A stretch of DNA of 64,000 nucleotides from DASVEG01 sp035540495 (GCA_035540495.1 DATLGL010000014.1:1-64000); one strand, 5' to 3'; counted from the stretch's first letter, positions 35,736-45,571 are shown. Program-made: numbers and translations. The notes: generated by a model from the letters alone, not told the origin.

Positions 35736-35804
35736 AGTTTCTCGGGGCCGTAAGTTTCGGTCGCGAACACCGTTCCCCCGCCACAACGTCGGAAAGGAAC
35801 GGAC

Positions 35805-36374
35805 ATGAAGAAGCTCTCGGCGGGACTGATCGCACTGATCTTCACCGCAGGCGGTGGATGGACCGCGACATCGCTGGCATCGGCCAAGTCGGGTGACTGC
35901 CGTGCGGCGTCGAACCAGGCGTCATGCGGCGACCTCGACGGCGACGGCACGCCCAACAAGGACGACGACGACATCGACGGCGACGGCGTCTTGAACGAGG
36001 ACGACGCCTGCCCCCGCGATCCCGAGAACACGTGCGAAGAGGGTGAGGGTGGCGGTAACGACCCGTCGCTCCCCGAGCTTCCGGTCGATCCGGCTGCGCT
36101 CGTCGAGGAGATCATCGGCCAGCTGCCGCCCCTGCCGATCCCGCCGGGCGAGGAGGACCCGGGCGAGGATCCCGGTGAGGACCCGGGTGAAGATCCTGGT
36201 GAGGACCCCACCGAGCCGGGGACGCCGGATCCCGCGGCGATCGTCGAGGAGATCGTCAACCAGGTGATCGGCAGCCTCCCGCAGCCGCCGTCGGAGCCGC
36301 CCGCACCGCCTGCGCTGCCGGAGCTTCCGGAGCTGCCCGCGCCGCCGTCGGAGCTTCCGGTCCCGCTTCCGTAG
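35805..36374 (+). CDS. secreted protein with thrombospondin-3-like calcium repeats
   Basis: Exported protein of 189 residues. Signal peptide 1-26. Residues 42-75 contain two thrombospondin type 3-like Ca-binding stretches (DLDGDGTPNKDDDDIDGDG and NEDDACPRDPENTC). Residues 80-189 are low-complexity: Pro-rich stretches, five GEDP units, and two helical segments of the form AIVEEIVNQV. AAGGAACGG seven bases ahead of ATG 35805 is a strong ribosome binding site. No anchor is present, so it may be released or bound through calcium. Confidence 0.75.
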   Translation: MKKLSAGLIALIFTAGGGWTATSLASAKSGDCRAASNQASCGDLDGDGTPNKDDDDIDGDGVLNEDDACPRDPENTCEEGEGGGNDPSLPELPVDPAALVEEIIGQLPPLPIPPGEEDPGEDPGEDPGEDPGEDPTEPGTPDPAAIVEEIVNQVIGSLPQPPSEPPAPPALPELPELPAPPSELPVPLP

Positions 36375-36380
36375 CGTCGT

Positions 36381-36412
36381 CGAGAGCCTCCGCCAACGGG
36401 TGGAGGCTCTCG
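36381..36412 (+). terminator. hairpin terminator after the calcium-repeat gene
   Basis: CGAGAGCCTCC (36381-36391) pairs perfectly with GGAGGCTCTCG (36402-36412) across a 10-base loop. No T-run follows, so it may act by another mechanism. Confidence 0.5.
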
Positions 36413-36524
36413 CGCGTCCGGTGGCAGGCCGGGGCTGCTGTCCCACCGGTGTGAGAAGCTGGTCAGGGTTCGAAGCGGCCTTCATCGCTTCCGCGACGTT
36501 GCGGTTGCGATTGAAGGGGAAGAG

Positions 36525-36911
36525 ATGGCGATCAGTGAGCACAGCCGCCACCAGTTGTACAACCGGCTCGAGGAGCTCCTCGGAGGCGAAGAGGCGGCCA
36601 CGTTGATGGCGCACCTTCCCCCGGTCGGTTGGGCCGACGTCGCTACCAAGCGCGACGTCGACATGCTCGCGATCGAACTGCGGGGCGAGATGGCGTCACT
36701 CCGGGCCGAGGTTCGAGGTGAGATCGCAGCCCTGCGCGGCGAGTTCGGTGAGCTGCGCGGCGAGTTCGGAGCGCTTCGGGCGGAAGTGAGCGGGCTCAAG
36801 AGCGAATGGCGCGGCGAGTTGCAGTCGCAGATGCGGACGCAACTCGTCCAGCTGCTCGGGATACAGATCGCTGCCGCGGGCGTGTTCGCGTCGATCGTCC
36901 GCTTGTTCTGA
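36525..36911 (+). CDS. coiled-coil protein with C-terminal membrane helix
   Basis: Protein of 128 residues. The N-terminal 45 residues (HQLYNRLEELLGGEEAATLM) are followed by a coiled coil with a repeating heptad RGEFGELRGEF over about residues 50-105, and then a membrane segment (LLGIQIAAAGVFASIVRLF). It resembles DUF1640/CCDC90-like small proteins of unknown function. GGGGAAG four bases before ATG 36525 supports the start. Confidence 0.68.
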   Translation: MAISEHSRHQLYNRLEELLGGEEAATLMAHLPPVGWADVATKRDVDMLAIELRGEMASLRAEVRGEIAALRGEFGELRGEFGALRAEVSGLKSEWRGELQSQMRTQLVQLLGIQIAAAGVFASIVRLF

Positions 36912-36948
36912 CGGCCGCCGCGCCGGGCGGGCCGGTACGGTCGACGGC

Positions 36949-38754
36949 GTGTCGCAGTCGATGGATCTCGCGGGTGAGGCGATGTCGCGCTTCGACATCG
37001 ACGCGGCCGTGGCGCATCTGTCCGCCGCGATCCGCGAGTACACCGCGGCGGGCGAACCATGCGCGGCGGCGATGGCATCGGTGCAGCTGGGCGACCTCAT
37101 GGCGAACGCCATGGGGAACCTCACTGCGGCGCGGGCGTGGTTCGCCCGGGCCGAGCGGCTCGTGGCCGACCAACCGCCCTGTCTCGAGCAGGGTTGGGTC
37201 GCGGTTGCGGCCATGGGCTGCGACGTCGACGACCCTGCCGTCCTGCTGTCGCGGGCCGAGCTGGCGCTCGACCGGGCCCGGCGCTTCGGTGACGTCAACC
37301 TCGAGACGAAGGCGCTCGCTGACGCGGGGCTCGCACACGTCCAAGCGGGCCGGCTGGCCGAGGGGATGGCGCTGCTCGACGAGGCGATGGCGCTCGCGTG
37401 CGGGCCGGCCGACGACGTCGACACCACGGCGAAGTCGGTGTGCAGCTTCTTCACCGCCTGCTACCACGCCGCCGACTTCGGCCGCGCCGCCACGTGGGCC
37501 GACCTCCTGCGCCGGCACGGGCTGATCTCGCCGGAGCCGGGCGGGCCGGTGTTCCTGTCGAGCCACTGCGACAGCGTCCAGGCGGCGGCGCTTATCGAGC
37601 TGGGCGAGTGGGACGAGGCCGAGCGGGTGCTCCTCCGGGCGAAGGAGTCGTTCGAGACGGCGATGGGCGGGCTCGTCCCCGCGTGGCATCCGGACACCGC
37701 GCTTGCGGACCTACGCATCCGGCAGGGCCGCCTCGCCGAGGCTGAGGAGCTGCTGATCGGCAAGGACCAGTCGATGCAGGCGCTGCTGCCGATGCTGCGC
37801 CTCCACCTCACGCGGGGCGACGTCGACCTCGCGAGAGCCGCGGCTCAGCGTGGCCTCCGCGCGGTGAAGGACGACAGGCTTCGAGCCATCAAGCTCCTCA
37901 CTTCCCTCGTCGAGGTCGAGCTCGCCGTCGGCGACGTCGACGCGGCAGTCGCCGCTTGTGACGCGCTCGCGGAGCGACTGGCGGGCGTCACCGTGCCGTC
38001 GCTGCTCGGTCGCGCCGCGGTCGCCCGAGCACGGGTCGATCTCGCTCGCGGCGATGCGATCGGCGCCGCGCTCGACCTCGAGCGGGCGCTCGACGAGCTC
38101 GACCTCACGCGGCTCCCCCTGGTGCGTCGGTCGATCGAGACTGCCCTCGCGGCCGCTCGGGCGCCCCGACAGGCCGACGTCGACGGACGCGGCCGGCCTG
38201 CTGTGCTTCGACGCGACGGCAAGCTGTGGACGGCATCGGCCGGCGAGGTCACCGTGCGTCTGCCCGACACGAAGGGGCTGCGCTACGTCGCCGAGCTCGT
38301 GGCCCGCCCTGGTGCCGAGCAGCACGCGCTCGACCTGGTCGACCGGGTCGAGGGGGTGGGCGACGTCGACCGTCGCTCCCTCGGCGACGCCGGCCCGGCC
38401 GCCGACGCGACGACGCGCGACACGTTCCGCCGTCGCATCGAGCAGCTGCGGGCGGAGGTCGATGACGCCATCGCGATCGGTGCGCTCGAGACCGCCGAAG
38501 CCAAGGAGCGCGAGATCGAGACGCTGGTGCGCGAGCTTGCTGCCGCGTTCGGGCTCGGCGGACGCGACCGCAAGGCGGTGTCGGCCGCGGAGAGGGCGCG
38601 ACTCAACGTCACCCGGGCGATCCGGGCCGCTGTGGGCAAGCTCGAGGAGGCGCTACCGGACGCCGGCGCGGCCCTCGACCGCCACGTCCGAACCGGCACC
38701 TATTGCGCGTATGTCCCGGCCCCGGGCGAGATCCGTTGGATCGTTCAGTCCTGA
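36949..38754 (+). CDS. TPR-repeat protein with conserved actinobacterial C-terminal domain
   Basis: Protein of 601 residues. Residues 1-400 are helical tetratricopeptide-like repeats (AAVAHLSAAIREYTAAGE, RLAEGMALLDEAMALA, DEAERVLLRAKESFE). Residues about 410-480 form a small beta-rich segment (EVTVRLPDTKGLRYVAELV). The end (AAERARLNVTRAIRAAVGKL, then HVRTGTYCAYVPAP) is a conserved module also found at the C-terminus of large actinobacterial AAA/TPR regulators, possibly a DNA- or ligand-binding winged helix. No ATPase domain is present. The start is GTG 36949. A regulatory or scaffold role is possible but not shown. Confidence 0.68.
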   Translation: MSQSMDLAGEAMSRFDIDAAVAHLSAAIREYTAAGEPCAAAMASVQLGDLMANAMGNLTAARAWFARAERLVADQPPCLEQGWVAVAAMGCDVDDPAVLLSRAELALDRARRFGDVNLETKALADAGLAHVQAGRLAEGMALLDEAMALACGPADDVDTTAKSVCSFFTACYHAADFGRAATWADLLRRHGLISPEPGGPVFLSSHCDSVQAAALIELGEWDEAERVLLRAKESFETAMGGLVPAWHPDTALADLRIRQGRLAEAEELLIGKDQSMQALLPMLRLHLTRGDVDLARAAAQRGLRAVKDDRLRAIKLLTSLVEVELAVGDVDAAVAACDALAERLAGVTVPSLLGRAAVARARVDLARGDAIGAALDLERALDELDLTRLPLVRRSIETALAAARAPRQADVDGRGRPAVLRRDGKLWTASAGEVTVRLPDTKGLRYVAELVARPGAEQHALDLVDRVEGVGDVDRRSLGDAGPAADATTRDTFRRRIEQLRAEVDDAIAIGALETAEAKEREIETLVRELAAAFGLGGRDRKAVSAAERARLNVTRAIRAAVGKLEEALPDAGAALDRHVRTGTYCAYVPAPGEIRWIVQS

Positions 38755-38791
38755 TTGAACGCCGCGCCGCGCCACGGAACGCCATCCGGGC

Positions 38792-39526
38792 ATGGAACCC
38801 ATGCAGCCCGAAGTCACCGAGATCAACGACGGCATCTACCGCATCTCCACCTGGGTGCCCGAGGTCGGGTCGACGGGATTCACGTTCAACCAGTTCCTCG
38901 TCGTCGACGACGAGCCGCTGCTCTTCCACACCGGCCATCGCGGCTTCTTCCCGCTGATCGCCGAAGCCGTCGCCACGGTCATGCCGGTCGAGTCGCTCCG
39001 GTGGATCACGTTCGGCCACGTCGAGGCCGACGAGTGCGGGTCGATGAACATGTGGCTCAACGCGGCGCCGAACAGCAGCGTCACGTTCGGAGCGTTGGGC
39101 TGTGACATCTCGCTCAACGACCTGTGCGACCGCCCGCCCCGTGCGCTCGCCGACGGCGAGACCATCGAGACCGGCACGAAGCGGTTCCGCCAGATCTCGA
39201 CTCCCCACGTCCCCCACGGGTGGGAGGCGCAGGTGCTGTTCGAGGAGACCACCGGGACGCTGTTCTGCGGCGACCTGTTCACCCACGTCGGCGCACCGCC
39301 GGCCCTCACCACGAACGACATCGTCGGCCCTGCGCTCGAGGCCGAGGAGATGTTCCACGGGTTCTCGCTGTCACCGACGACGGGGCCGACCCTCCGCCGC
39401 CTCGGCGACCTCGAGCCCGGAACGCTCGCGCTGATGCACGGCTCGTCGTTCCAGGGCGACGGACGCGTCGCGCTCTACGACCTCGCCGACGCCTACGACA
39501 AGCTCGTGGTCAACGCGCTCCCGTAG
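38792..39526 (+). CDS. MBL-fold protein of the diiron (ODP-like) type
   Basis: Metallo-beta-lactamase-fold protein of 244 residues. Its metal site differs from hydrolases: GHVEADECGSMNMWL carries the HxExD of oxygen-binding diiron proteins, followed by His in STPHVPHGW, Asp in LFCGDLFTH and His in LALMHGSSF. That set matches flavodiiron-type MBL domains lacking the flavodoxin domain. It probably binds O2, NO or a peroxide in the cytoplasm. No redox partner is adjacent. Convergent with the LVIVD gene. Confidence 0.8.
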   Translation: MEPMQPEVTEINDGIYRISTWVPEVGSTGFTFNQFLVVDDEPLLFHTGHRGFFPLIAEAVATVMPVESLRWITFGHVEADECGSMNMWLNAAPNSSVTFGALGCDISLNDLCDRPPRALADGETIETGTKRFRQISTPHVPHGWEAQVLFEETTGTLFCGDLFTHVGAPPALTTNDIVGPALEAEEMFHGFSLSPTTGPTLRRLGDLEPGTLALMHGSSFQGDGRVALYDLADAYDKLVVNALP

Positions 39527-39540
39527 AGCCCGAGGTGCGG

Positions 39541-41040
39541 CTAGCGGCCCTTCTTGTCGGGGAAGGGCCACACGCCGTTGGTGATCTCGATGTTGTAGAA
39601 GCCGCTGCTGCCGTCGGAGTACCAGATCTCGCTGCGCTCCGGCACGAACGTCGGCGCGGACATCGCATAGGGCGCACGCGGCGAGCTGCTCGTGGTGTTG
39701 GCAGGCGCGGCCTGGTTGGCGTATGCGATCTCGACCGGGTTGTACGGGTCGCGGATGTCGAACACCCGCAGTCCCGACACGATGAACGAGCAGGCGACGA
39801 TGCCCGGCTCGTTGCGCTGGGGCACGGCGCAGTAGTGGGCGTCGTAGCCCTGGAGTCCGCTACTCGCCCCCGGGTCGTTCGCCCAAGCCTTCGCCGCCTC
39901 CGTGTGCTGGTTGTTCACCGTCAGCCGGAGGTTCGACACGACGAACGGCTTCTTCTCGTTGTCGATGTTGATGATGCGGGCCGCGCCGACGGCTGCGCCG
40001 CCACCGAACTCGTCGACCTCGATGAGGAACTTGTGCGGACGGGCGGGCTTGCCCGTGGTGATCGTCACCGGGATCGCGGTCTGGGGGATGCTCACGGTGT
40101 CCCACGTCAGGTGGCTCACGAGGCGGAGCTGCGGGTTCGGCAGCCGGTTCTGCACGTCGCTGACGTCGAGGATGGTCAGGCCGTCCGAGCCGTCGGTGCC
40201 GCCGCGCTCGGGACTGCCGGTGTCGGCGCCGTAGAACCGGGTCCCGTCATCGCTGATGTTGAGGCCGTGGATCGACCAGTCGCGCCACACGCCGAGGATC
40301 GAGGGGACGAGCGGGTTCGTGACGTCGACCGCGACGATCGAGCTGGTGAACGGCGACGTCACCCAGTACGTCCGCCCGTCGGGGGAGAACTCGCCCTCGT
40401 GGCCGATCACGCCCAACGGCAGCGACGACATGAGCACCGGGTTCCGGCAATCCTGGCTCACGTCGTAGATGTCGACGAAGCCGGGCTGGAACGTCGGGTA
40501 TCCCATGCCGGCGGCGAGCAGCCCGCGCTTCTGGTTGAGGCTCATCGACTCATGCGGTGACTGCATCGCCGGCGTCAGCATCGACGCGGTCTTGACCGGC
40601 TTCGTCGGGTCGCTCATGTCGAGGGCGAACGCGCCGGTGCCATCGGTGTCACGGGACGCTGCGTTGCCCGGGAACAGCAGGGTCGAGTCGTAGAACGCGC
40701 ACTCGTGACCCGCTGCGTCGACGTAGCGGTGCACCCGGTACCCACCGGAGTCGCCGTGGCGTCCCTTCACCCGGGCGTTGCAGTAGTAGCCCTGCTCGGC
40801 TCGGGTTCGAGACGAGCCATCGGTCGCGGTGCCCGGTGCGTAGTCGGCCGCAGGGATGCGGCCCTGCGTCTCCTCCGGAGTCGAGCCGGGGCCGCACGGG
40901 CCGCTCGGCGTCGTCGCGTAGTGATCGACGACAGGCGGCTGCTCGCGGTCGGGTCGTGCGGTCAGCGCCTGTTGCCCGACCACAACGGTGGTCACGGCCA
41001 GCGCGACGGCGGCCGCGAGGGCCAGCGTCCTCTTGCTCAT
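39541..41040 (-). CDS. secreted LVIVD-repeat (beta-propeller) protein
   Basis: Exported protein of 499 residues. Signal peptide 1-30 (LALAAAVALAVTTVVVGQQA). The rest is composed of LVIVD-type blades: FALDMSDPTKPVKTASM, FVDIYDVSQDCRNPVLMSSL, IVAVDVTNPLVPSILG, LTILDVSDVQ, GLRVFDIRDPYNPVEIAY. A motif GHEGEFSPDGRTYW and a central IHGLNISDDG suggest a conserved ligand site. The ATG at 41040 is the start; upstream codons lack homology-like sequence. Function unknown; similar proteins occur widely in actinobacteria. Confidence 0.82.
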   Translation of the reverse strand: MSKRTLALAAAVALAVTTVVVGQQALTARPDREQPPVVDHYATTPSGPCGPGSTPEETQGRIPAADYAPGTATDGSSRTRAEQGYYCNARVKGRHGDSGGYRVHRYVDAAGHECAFYDSTLLFPGNAASRDTDGTGAFALDMSDPTKPVKTASMLTPAMQSPHESMSLNQKRGLLAAGMGYPTFQPGFVDIYDVSQDCRNPVLMSSLPLGVIGHEGEFSPDGRTYWVTSPFTSSIVAVDVTNPLVPSILGVWRDWSIHGLNISDDGTRFYGADTGSPERGGTDGSDGLTILDVSDVQNRLPNPQLRLVSHLTWDTVSIPQTAIPVTITTGKPARPHKFLIEVDEFGGGAAVGAARIINIDNEKKPFVVSNLRLTVNNQHTEAAKAWANDPGASSGLQGYDAHYCAVPQRNEPGIVACSFIVSGLRVFDIRDPYNPVEIAYANQAAPANTTSSSPRAPYAMSAPTFVPERSEIWYSDGSSGFYNIEITNGVWPFPDKKGR

Positions 41041-41130
41041 CGGTTCCCCCAGCTCGTTCTCGTCGGCCCCCGCCCGACCGAAAACGTCTGATCTGAACAG
41101 TAACCACGGCGACACTTACGCTGCGAGTTC

Positions 41131-41739
41131 GTGGGGAAGCTCGTGGGCGCAGTGCTCGTGCTCGTGGTGGTCGCCGCGGCCGCGTTCGTCGCCGGACGTT
41201 CTCAGACACGGGACGACCCGCCACCTGCCGACGGCGTCGACGTCGGCTTCGTCCAGGACATGATCGACCACCACGAGCAGGCGATCCTGATGTCGTCGAT
41301 CGTCCTGCGAGCGACGGACGCGCCGGAGCTGGTGCGAAACGCCGCCGTCGACATCATCGCCAGCCAGCGGTACGAGATCGGGGTGATGGACGGGTGGCTG
41401 CGGGTTTGGGGCCATGGCCGCGGATCAGTGACCCGGACTGACGCGATGAGGTGGATGGGACACGGCATGCCGGTCGCCGAGATGGAGGGCATGGCGACCG
41501 TCAACGATCTCGACCGCCTGTCGAAGGCGTCGGGCGGCGAGCTCGTCGAGTCGTTCTTCGCCCTCATGACCGCTCACCACCAAGGCGGGATCCACATGGC
41601 CGAACGAGCGGCCGAACGCGCGCGGGAGCACGACGTGCGGTGGCTGGCTGGGCAGATGGCCCGCACGCAACGCCACGAGATCAAGGAGATGGAGTCGATC
41701 CGTCTTCAGCTGAGCTCTTTGTCCGGTTCGTCCCGTTGA
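41131..41739 (+). CDS. DUF305 protein, exported or membrane-anchored
   Basis: Protein of 202 residues with an N-terminal helix (LVGAVLVLVVVAAAAFVAG) and two DUF305 modules, QDMIDHHEQAILMSS at about 42-56 and LMTAHHQGGIHMAERA at about 149-164. The paired HH residues in DUF305 are thought to bind metal, and some members are linked to copper. The start is GTG 41131, 90 bases from the divergent LVIVD gene, so the two share a promoter region. Confidence 0.85.
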   Translation: MGKLVGAVLVLVVVAAAAFVAGRSQTRDDPPPADGVDVGFVQDMIDHHEQAILMSSIVLRATDAPELVRNAAVDIIASQRYEIGVMDGWLRVWGHGRGSVTRTDAMRWMGHGMPVAEMEGMATVNDLDRLSKASGGELVESFFALMTAHHQGGIHMAERAAERAREHDVRWLAGQMARTQRHEIKEMESIRLQLSSLSGSSR

Positions 41740-41954
41740 CCACGCAGAGTGGTTTACAGCGCGCTATGGGTGTGGTACTAACTAGTCCGTCCTGCAGATG
41801 CAGGTCATGGGAAGCGTTGATCCGAACGGTCCTCACCGGCCCGCACCACGGGCACGGAGACAATGCGGTCGCCTAGACCGTTCGGGGAGTGAGTGGCGAG
41901 ACCGACCCGCCCAACGCCGGCACCTCGGTGCCTCGACGAAGGACGGGATCACCA

Positions 41955-43061
41955 GTGGACAAGGGGCGAGCGCTCCAGAGATTCGGGTTGGCCTCTATGG
42001 GGCTGACCATCGCCATGGGCATCGGTGCCACTGCGGCCGGTGCCTCGGAGACGGCGTCGACCGTTAGTGCGACGTTCCGTTGCACGGCCGTCGACGTCAC
42101 CTCCACCAAGCACGACCTCTCGAACGTGGTGCTCCGCTTCGAGGGCGGCGACCAGAAGTTCGAGGGCCTGCGGGGCACGACCGGCACCTTCTCCGGCACC
42201 GGCGCGTTCGCCGACAAGCCCATCAAGGCGGTGTTCGTGAAGGCCGGCAACAACAAGTCGACCGAGGGACCCGGATACGGCGAGCAGATCGTCCCTTCGA
42301 CTGACACCTGCGGGCAGTCGGGGCAGGCAGGCGCGTCGAACACCGGCGGGTCGAACACCGGCGGGTCGAACACCGGCGGATCGAACGAGACGCCCGACCC
42401 GGCAAAGGAGTCGAAGGGGGACAGCGCCGTCGTGGGCGCGACGTTCTCGTGCGACAACAAGACCGTCGACGTCACGTCGACGAAGGACATCTCGAACGTC
42501 GTCCTCCTCCTGAGCGACGGTCGCGAGATCAAGTTCGACGGGCTCTCGGGCACCTCGAAGACCTTCACCGCTCCCGCCGGCACGACGATCGTCGCCGTCT
42601 GGATCAAGTCGGGCTCCAACGCTTCCGGCGACGGCCCCGGCTACGGCGAGAAGGTCATGGCGTCCGGCGCCGGCTGCTTCACCGGCGGCTCGACCAACAC
42701 CAACACCAACACCGGTGGCTCGAACAACACCAACACCGGGAACACGAACACTGGCGCCGTCCTCGGCACCACCGAGGTGAACGAGGTCGCTGCCACCCTC
42801 GGCACGCCGGCCAACGGCACCAAGGCTGCTGTCGGTGGTCTCGAGGCTGAGCGTCCCCGCGGCGCTCAGGTCCTCGGCGTCACGCTCGAGCGGCCCGCAC
42901 GGGTCGCCTCGGCCGGGGCGGCCCGCACCGCTCCGGCAACCCTCGCAGCGACGGGCTTCGCGCTCGACCTGTCGAGCCTGCTGCTCGCCTCGGGCGGCCT
43001 GCTCACCGGCGGGACCGTCCTCGTCCGTCGCAGCCGGCGCAACCCCCGCAGCCGCCGCTAG
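41955..43061 (+). CDS. LAxTG-anchored surface protein with duplicated domain
   Basis: Exported protein of about 368 residues. Signal peptide (MGLTIAMGIGATAAGASE) is followed by two homologous domains of about 75 residues: VSATFRCTAVDVTS to PGYGEQIV and VGATFSCDNKTVDVTS to PGYGEKVM. Between and after them are Asn/Gly/Ser linkers of NTGGS and NTNTG units. The C-terminus has LAATG, a hydrophobic helix and RRSRRNPRSRR, matching a class E sortase signal. GTG 41955 was chosen; a GTG at 41889 is possible. No sortase gene is in the window. The 215 bases upstream contain no gene. Confidence 0.8.
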   Translation: MDKGRALQRFGLASMGLTIAMGIGATAAGASETASTVSATFRCTAVDVTSTKHDLSNVVLRFEGGDQKFEGLRGTTGTFSGTGAFADKPIKAVFVKAGNNKSTEGPGYGEQIVPSTDTCGQSGQAGASNTGGSNTGGSNTGGSNETPDPAKESKGDSAVVGATFSCDNKTVDVTSTKDISNVVLLLSDGREIKFDGLSGTSKTFTAPAGTTIVAVWIKSGSNASGDGPGYGEKVMASGAGCFTGGSTNTNTNTGGSNNTNTGNTNTGAVLGTTEVNEVAATLGTPANGTKAAVGGLEAERPRGAQVLGVTLERPARVASAGAARTAPATLAATGFALDLSSLLLASGGLLTGGTVLVRRSRRNPRSRR

Positions 43062-45568
43062 GCGATGACTTGGAGCTTGGGCCGCGGACGGAACAGTTCG
43101 TCCGCGGCCTGAGGCCTCGCGAAGTACCAGCCCTGCGCCATGTCGCAGCGCAGGCCCCGGAGGGCGTCGGCTTGGCCCGGGACCTCGACGCCCTCGGCGA
43201 TCACCCGCAGCCCGAGGGCATGAGCGAGGTTGACCATCGCGGCGACGACCGAGTGGTCACGGGCGTCTTCGGCGAGCCGTCCGATGAACGAGCGGTCGAC
43301 CTTCAACACGTCGACCGGCAACCGGCGCAGGTACGACAGCGACGAGTAGCCCGTCCCGAAGTCGTCGAGCGCCACCGACACGCCGAACCGGCGTAGGCGG
43401 TTGAGGACACCGAGCGCGGTGTCGAGGTCGCGCAACAGCGCGGTCTCCGTGATCTCCACCGCCAGCTGGGCCGGGCTCAGGCCGTGGCGTCCGATGGCAG
43501 ACACGATCGTGTCGACGACGTTGGTGTCGACGAGCTCGACGGCCGACAGGTTGATCGCCACGGTGAAGCGGTCGTCGACCATCCCGTCCCGCCGCCACTG
43601 CGCGAGGTCGCTGCACGCCTGCGCCGCGACCCACTCCGTCACCCGGCTGATGAGGCCAGTCTCCTCGGCCAGCGGGATGAACAGGTTCGGCGGCACGAGC
43701 CCCCGCTCGGGATGGTTCCACCGGACGAGCGCTTCGACGCCCGCCATCTTCCCGGTCTGCAGGTCGATCGCCGGCTGGTACTGCAGGCACAGCTCCCGCC
43801 GATCGAGGGCCTGACGCAGGTCGAGCTCCGTCTCGAGGCGCTCGAGGGCCTCGGTGCGCATGCGGGTGTCGAACACCTCGGCCCGAGCGCGTCCTCCGTC
43901 CTTGGCGCGGTACATCGCGGCATCGGCGTCACGGATCAGCGACGACGCGTCGTCGGTCGACGAGCTCGACCGGGCCACGCCGACCGACACCGTCGCGTAC
44001 ACCTGGTGGCCGGCGAGATCGAAGGGGGCCGCCAGCGCGGCCGCCAAACGGTTCGCGATCTCGAGCGCCTGCTCGTCGGACGCGACGTCGTCGCACACCA
44101 CGACGAACTCGTCGCCGCCGAAGCGGGTGGCGGTGTCGTCCGGACGCAGCACCGACGAGATGCGACGGGCGGCGGCGACGAGGAGGCGGTCACCGAGCTC
44201 GTGGCCGAGGGAGTCGTTGACGACCTTGAACCGGTCGAGGTCGAGGAACAGGACGGCGACCGACGTCCCCCGCCGCTTGCTCCCCTCGAGCGCGTGCTGG
44301 AGGCGGTCGAGCAGCAGGATCCGGTTGGGCAGGCCGGTGAGCGGATCGTGGAGTGCGCGGTGCGACGACTCGTCGAACAGGCGGGCGTTGTGCAGCGCGG
44401 AGCTGATGTTGTTGGCGAACGTCCCGAGGATGTGCCGGTGGCGGTCGGTGAACGCCTTCGGATTGCGGAAGCCGAGGTGGAGGACGCCGACGACCTGTCC
44501 CTGCACGATGATCGGCGCGGCCACGACCCGCTCCGTCCCCGACATCGCGGGCGACAACTCGGCGACGTGGGGCGCCTCGAAGATCTCCTCCGCGAGGGCC
44601 TCGTCCCACGACGCGGGCGCCAGCTCGTGGGGCGTCCCTGCGCGCCACTCGACCGGCGCGCCGAAGCGGCGCGAGGCCGCCCGCGCCGCCAGTCCCTTGG
44701 AGTCGGTGGTGACAACGACCTCGACCACGTCGGCGTCGAACAACTCCGTGCAGCGGTCGAGCACGACCTCGACCAGGTCTTCCTCGTCGACCTGCAACAG
44801 CTCACGCGACGCGCCGAGCAGCACCTGCCAGGTGTCGCGCTCGTGGATCGCCTGCAGGTACGAGCGGTAGGCGAGCGACAGCAGCAGGAAGATGACGGGC
44901 AACAGCGCGAGCAGAAGCGGCGACGCGTCGGCGAGGGTGACGATGAGCAGGCCCAGCGCCGTGTTCCCCATCCACACCAGGAGGTTGAGGATGAGGCTCC
45001 GGTCGTTGACGTCGCGCAGCCGCATGCCCTGCGAGAACGCGACGGCGAGCGACACCGTCAGGCCGTTCCAGAGGAAGAACACGAACGACGCCGCGCTCAG
45101 CGCAACCCACGCCTTGGGCTGCGACGGGTCGATGACGTGCGTGCCGAGGATCGCCCGCACCGTGTGGCGCGCGAGCTGCACGCCGGTGACGCAGGAGAAC
45201 GCGTTGAACGCGACCTTCACCAGCGGGCGGCGCCGCTGCAGGTGGATCAGCGCCGGACCGGCTGCGGCGACGAAGCGCAGCCACGGGACGGGCACGAGCC
45301 AAAGCCCCACGACCATCGCCGTCTCGAGCCAGTTGAACGACTGGTGCTCACGGCCGAAGCGCAGGCTGAACATCGCCCGCTCGCCCAGGTAGAAGAGGCC
45401 GAACCCGACGGCGACCTTCCACCACTCCGGCGTCCGATGGTCGCTGGCCTGGGTGATGCCCTGGACGCAGAAGAAGGCGCCGGAGACGATGACGACGGTG
45501 ATCAAGACGTCCAGGCGGCGATCGCTCGCCGCCCGGACCTGCTCGTTCGTCTCCGACTGGTCGTCCAC
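43058..45568 (-). CDS. membrane GAF-GGDEF-EAL c-di-GMP enzyme
   Basis: Protein of 836 residues that can both make and break cyclic di-GMP. Residues 18-215 contain about six membrane helices (MASE-like sensor), 245-400 a GAF domain, 410-575 a GGDEF domain and 585-825 an EAL domain. The diguanylate cyclase site FGGDEF is intact and preceded by RPDD five residues upstream, a proper inhibitory RxxD site. The phosphodiesterase has GVEALVRWNHP, DDFGTGYSSL and IAEGVEV, the residues needed for activity. It starts 3 bases after the subtilase stop. It is the likely local source of the signal read by the riboswitch at 53628. Confidence 0.93.
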   Translation of the reverse strand: MDDQSETNEQVRAASDRRLDVLITVVIVSGAFFCVQGITQASDHRTPEWWKVAVGFGLFYLGERAMFSLRFGREHQSFNWLETAMVVGLWLVPVPWLRFVAAAGPALIHLQRRRPLVKVAFNAFSCVTGVQLARHTVRAILGTHVIDPSQPKAWVALSAASFVFFLWNGLTVSLAVAFSQGMRLRDVNDRSLILNLLVWMGNTALGLLIVTLADASPLLLALLPVIFLLLSLAYRSYLQAIHERDTWQVLLGASRELLQVDEEDLVEVVLDRCTELFDADVVEVVVTTDSKGLAARAASRRFGAPVEWRAGTPHELAPASWDEALAEEIFEAPHVAELSPAMSGTERVVAAPIIVQGQVVGVLHLGFRNPKAFTDRHRHILGTFANNISSALHNARLFDESSHRALHDPLTGLPNRILLLDRLQHALEGSKRRGTSVAVLFLDLDRFKVVNDSLGHELGDRLLVAAARRISSVLRPDDTATRFGGDEFVVVCDDVASDEQALEIANRLAAALAAPFDLAGHQVYATVSVGVARSSSSTDDASSLIRDADAAMYRAKDGGRARAEVFDTRMRTEALERLETELDLRQALDRRELCLQYQPAIDLQTGKMAGVEALVRWNHPERGLVPPNLFIPLAEETGLISRVTEWVAAQACSDLAQWRRDGMVDDRFTVAINLSAVELVDTNVVDTIVSAIGRHGLSPAQLAVEITETALLRDLDTALGVLNRLRRFGVSVALDDFGTGYSSLSYLRRLPVDVLKVDRSFIGRLAEDARDHSVVAAMVNLAHALGLRVIAEGVEVPGQADALRGLRCDMAQGWYFARPQAADELFRPRPKLQVIA

Positions 45569-45571
45569 CGA

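Noticed and set aside
32739..35786. A 1015-codon open frame on the minus strand
   Set aside because: It lies opposite three good plus-strand genes, including the DUF222/HNH gene. Its translation is Arg-rich low-complexity without motifs, typical of antisense frames in G+C-rich DNA.
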